Origin: a virus
Virus record (IMG/VR): IMGVR_UViG_3300043811_000176
Location: 1-64,000 of that record
Length of the DNA stretch: 64,000 nt
Reading direction: 5' to 3' (one strand)
Under the pieces are notes generated by a model that was given only the letters and a program-made list of their open reading frames with translations, was not told the DNA's origin and made no database searches. This document shows positions 63,794-64,000 of this stretch, one piece after another. Each line of letters opens with the position of its first letter. Position 1 is the stretch's first letter. The position numbers were made by a program, and so were the translations under genes.

Positions 63794-64000
63794 ATGACGC
63801 GGATACATTGGATCGAGTGTTTTGCTTCCAATATGAAGACCGGCCAAGCGTTCGTGGCGATTAGCGATGGCACGACGACATTTTGTGCAGTCGGTGGAGA
63901 CCTCGATGTCATGATCGCCGATTACGCCAGCAATTACGGTTTTAATTCGCCGGGCGATGTGAGTTGCGTCGCTAGTCTCTACGCAGGCGACGAAGAAGCG
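63794..64000 (+). CDS. Small hypothetical protein, 3' end outside window
   Basis: ATG 63794 with GGAAAGGACAAACGAAG. Partial sequence MTRIHWIECFASNMKTGQAF then SDGTTTFCAVGGDLDVMIAD, Y-A-S-N-Y-G-F-N. Resembles in size and layout the small early gene at 58915. Continues beyond the window. Confidence 0.55.
   Translation, partial: MTRIHWIECFASNMKTGQAFVAISDGTTTFCAVGGDLDVMIADYASNYGFNSPGDVSCVASLYAGDEEA

Noticed and set aside
1-64000. CRISPR array, diversity-generating retroelement, tyrosine integrase or tRNA
   Set aside because: No spaced direct-repeat array, reverse transcriptase, integrase signature or tRNA fold was seen.

Overview
The window looks like most of the genome of a tailed double-stranded DNA phage (Caudoviricetes), probably with a short podovirus-like tail. 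It has a large terminase subunit, portal, scaffold-like protein, major capsid protein, two tail-adaptor-like proteins, a large tail hub-like protein, ejection-type internal proteins and a tail spike, and I see no sheath gene. Base composition is GC-rich. Small signal-peptide and twin-arginine-like proteins are common, and the protein families recall phages of Alphaproteobacteria, but the host is an inference. No tRNA gene, CRISPR array, reverse transcriptase or tyrosine integrase was recognised. The first gene and the last gene run off the window.

Region 1 (1-10331, plus strand) is an early/replication operon with mostly 4-base overlaps between genes. It starts with a low-complexity Ala/Ser/Arg/Trp repeat protein and an XRE-type regulator, followed by small membrane proteins. 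Next come a family A DNA polymerase with an exonuclease domain, a Cas4/RecB-like nuclease, a free-standing copy of the class II ribonucleotide reductase zinc tail, a VRR-NUC nuclease, a cupin-like protein, an SNF2-type helicase, an Acb2/Tad1-like candidate anti-CBASS protein and an ssDNA-binding-like protein.

Region 2 (10366-55770, minus strand) is one very long late operon read right to left. In transcription order it holds an RHH regulator, a glycosyltransferase/epimerase/methyltransferase block with a serine recombinase, MazG and KTSC proteins, terminase, portal, scaffold, capsid, adaptors, tail hub and internal virion proteins. It ends with spike and fibre-like secreted proteins and a lysis region (M15 endolysin, papain-like protein, many tiny membrane peptides). 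Two plus-strand insertions interrupt it: an HNH homing endonuclease (34460-34999) and a four-gene cluster beginning with a small HTH gene (40583-41752). A second HNH gene lies inside the glycosyltransferase block. A strong terminator sits just upstream of the first late gene.

Region 3 (55781-64000) is a control and replication-start region. It holds a remnant of a DNA cytosine methyltransferase, small DNA-binding-like genes in both orientations, promoters, a pentapeptide-repeat protein and a prim-pol/VapE-type primase-helicase. Between the last two is an AT-rich intergenic region with 9-bp TGTAGGGG-type iterons, a candidate replication origin.

The most unusual observations are as follows. 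The major capsid gene has a perfect ribosome binding site in front of an ATC codon instead of ATG. Two small proteins with twin-arginine leaders each carry a different short stretch of the capsid N-terminal arm, conserved as protein but not as DNA. GAGY-type repeats are shared by three virion proteins. Several promoter-like sites point to leaderless transcripts.
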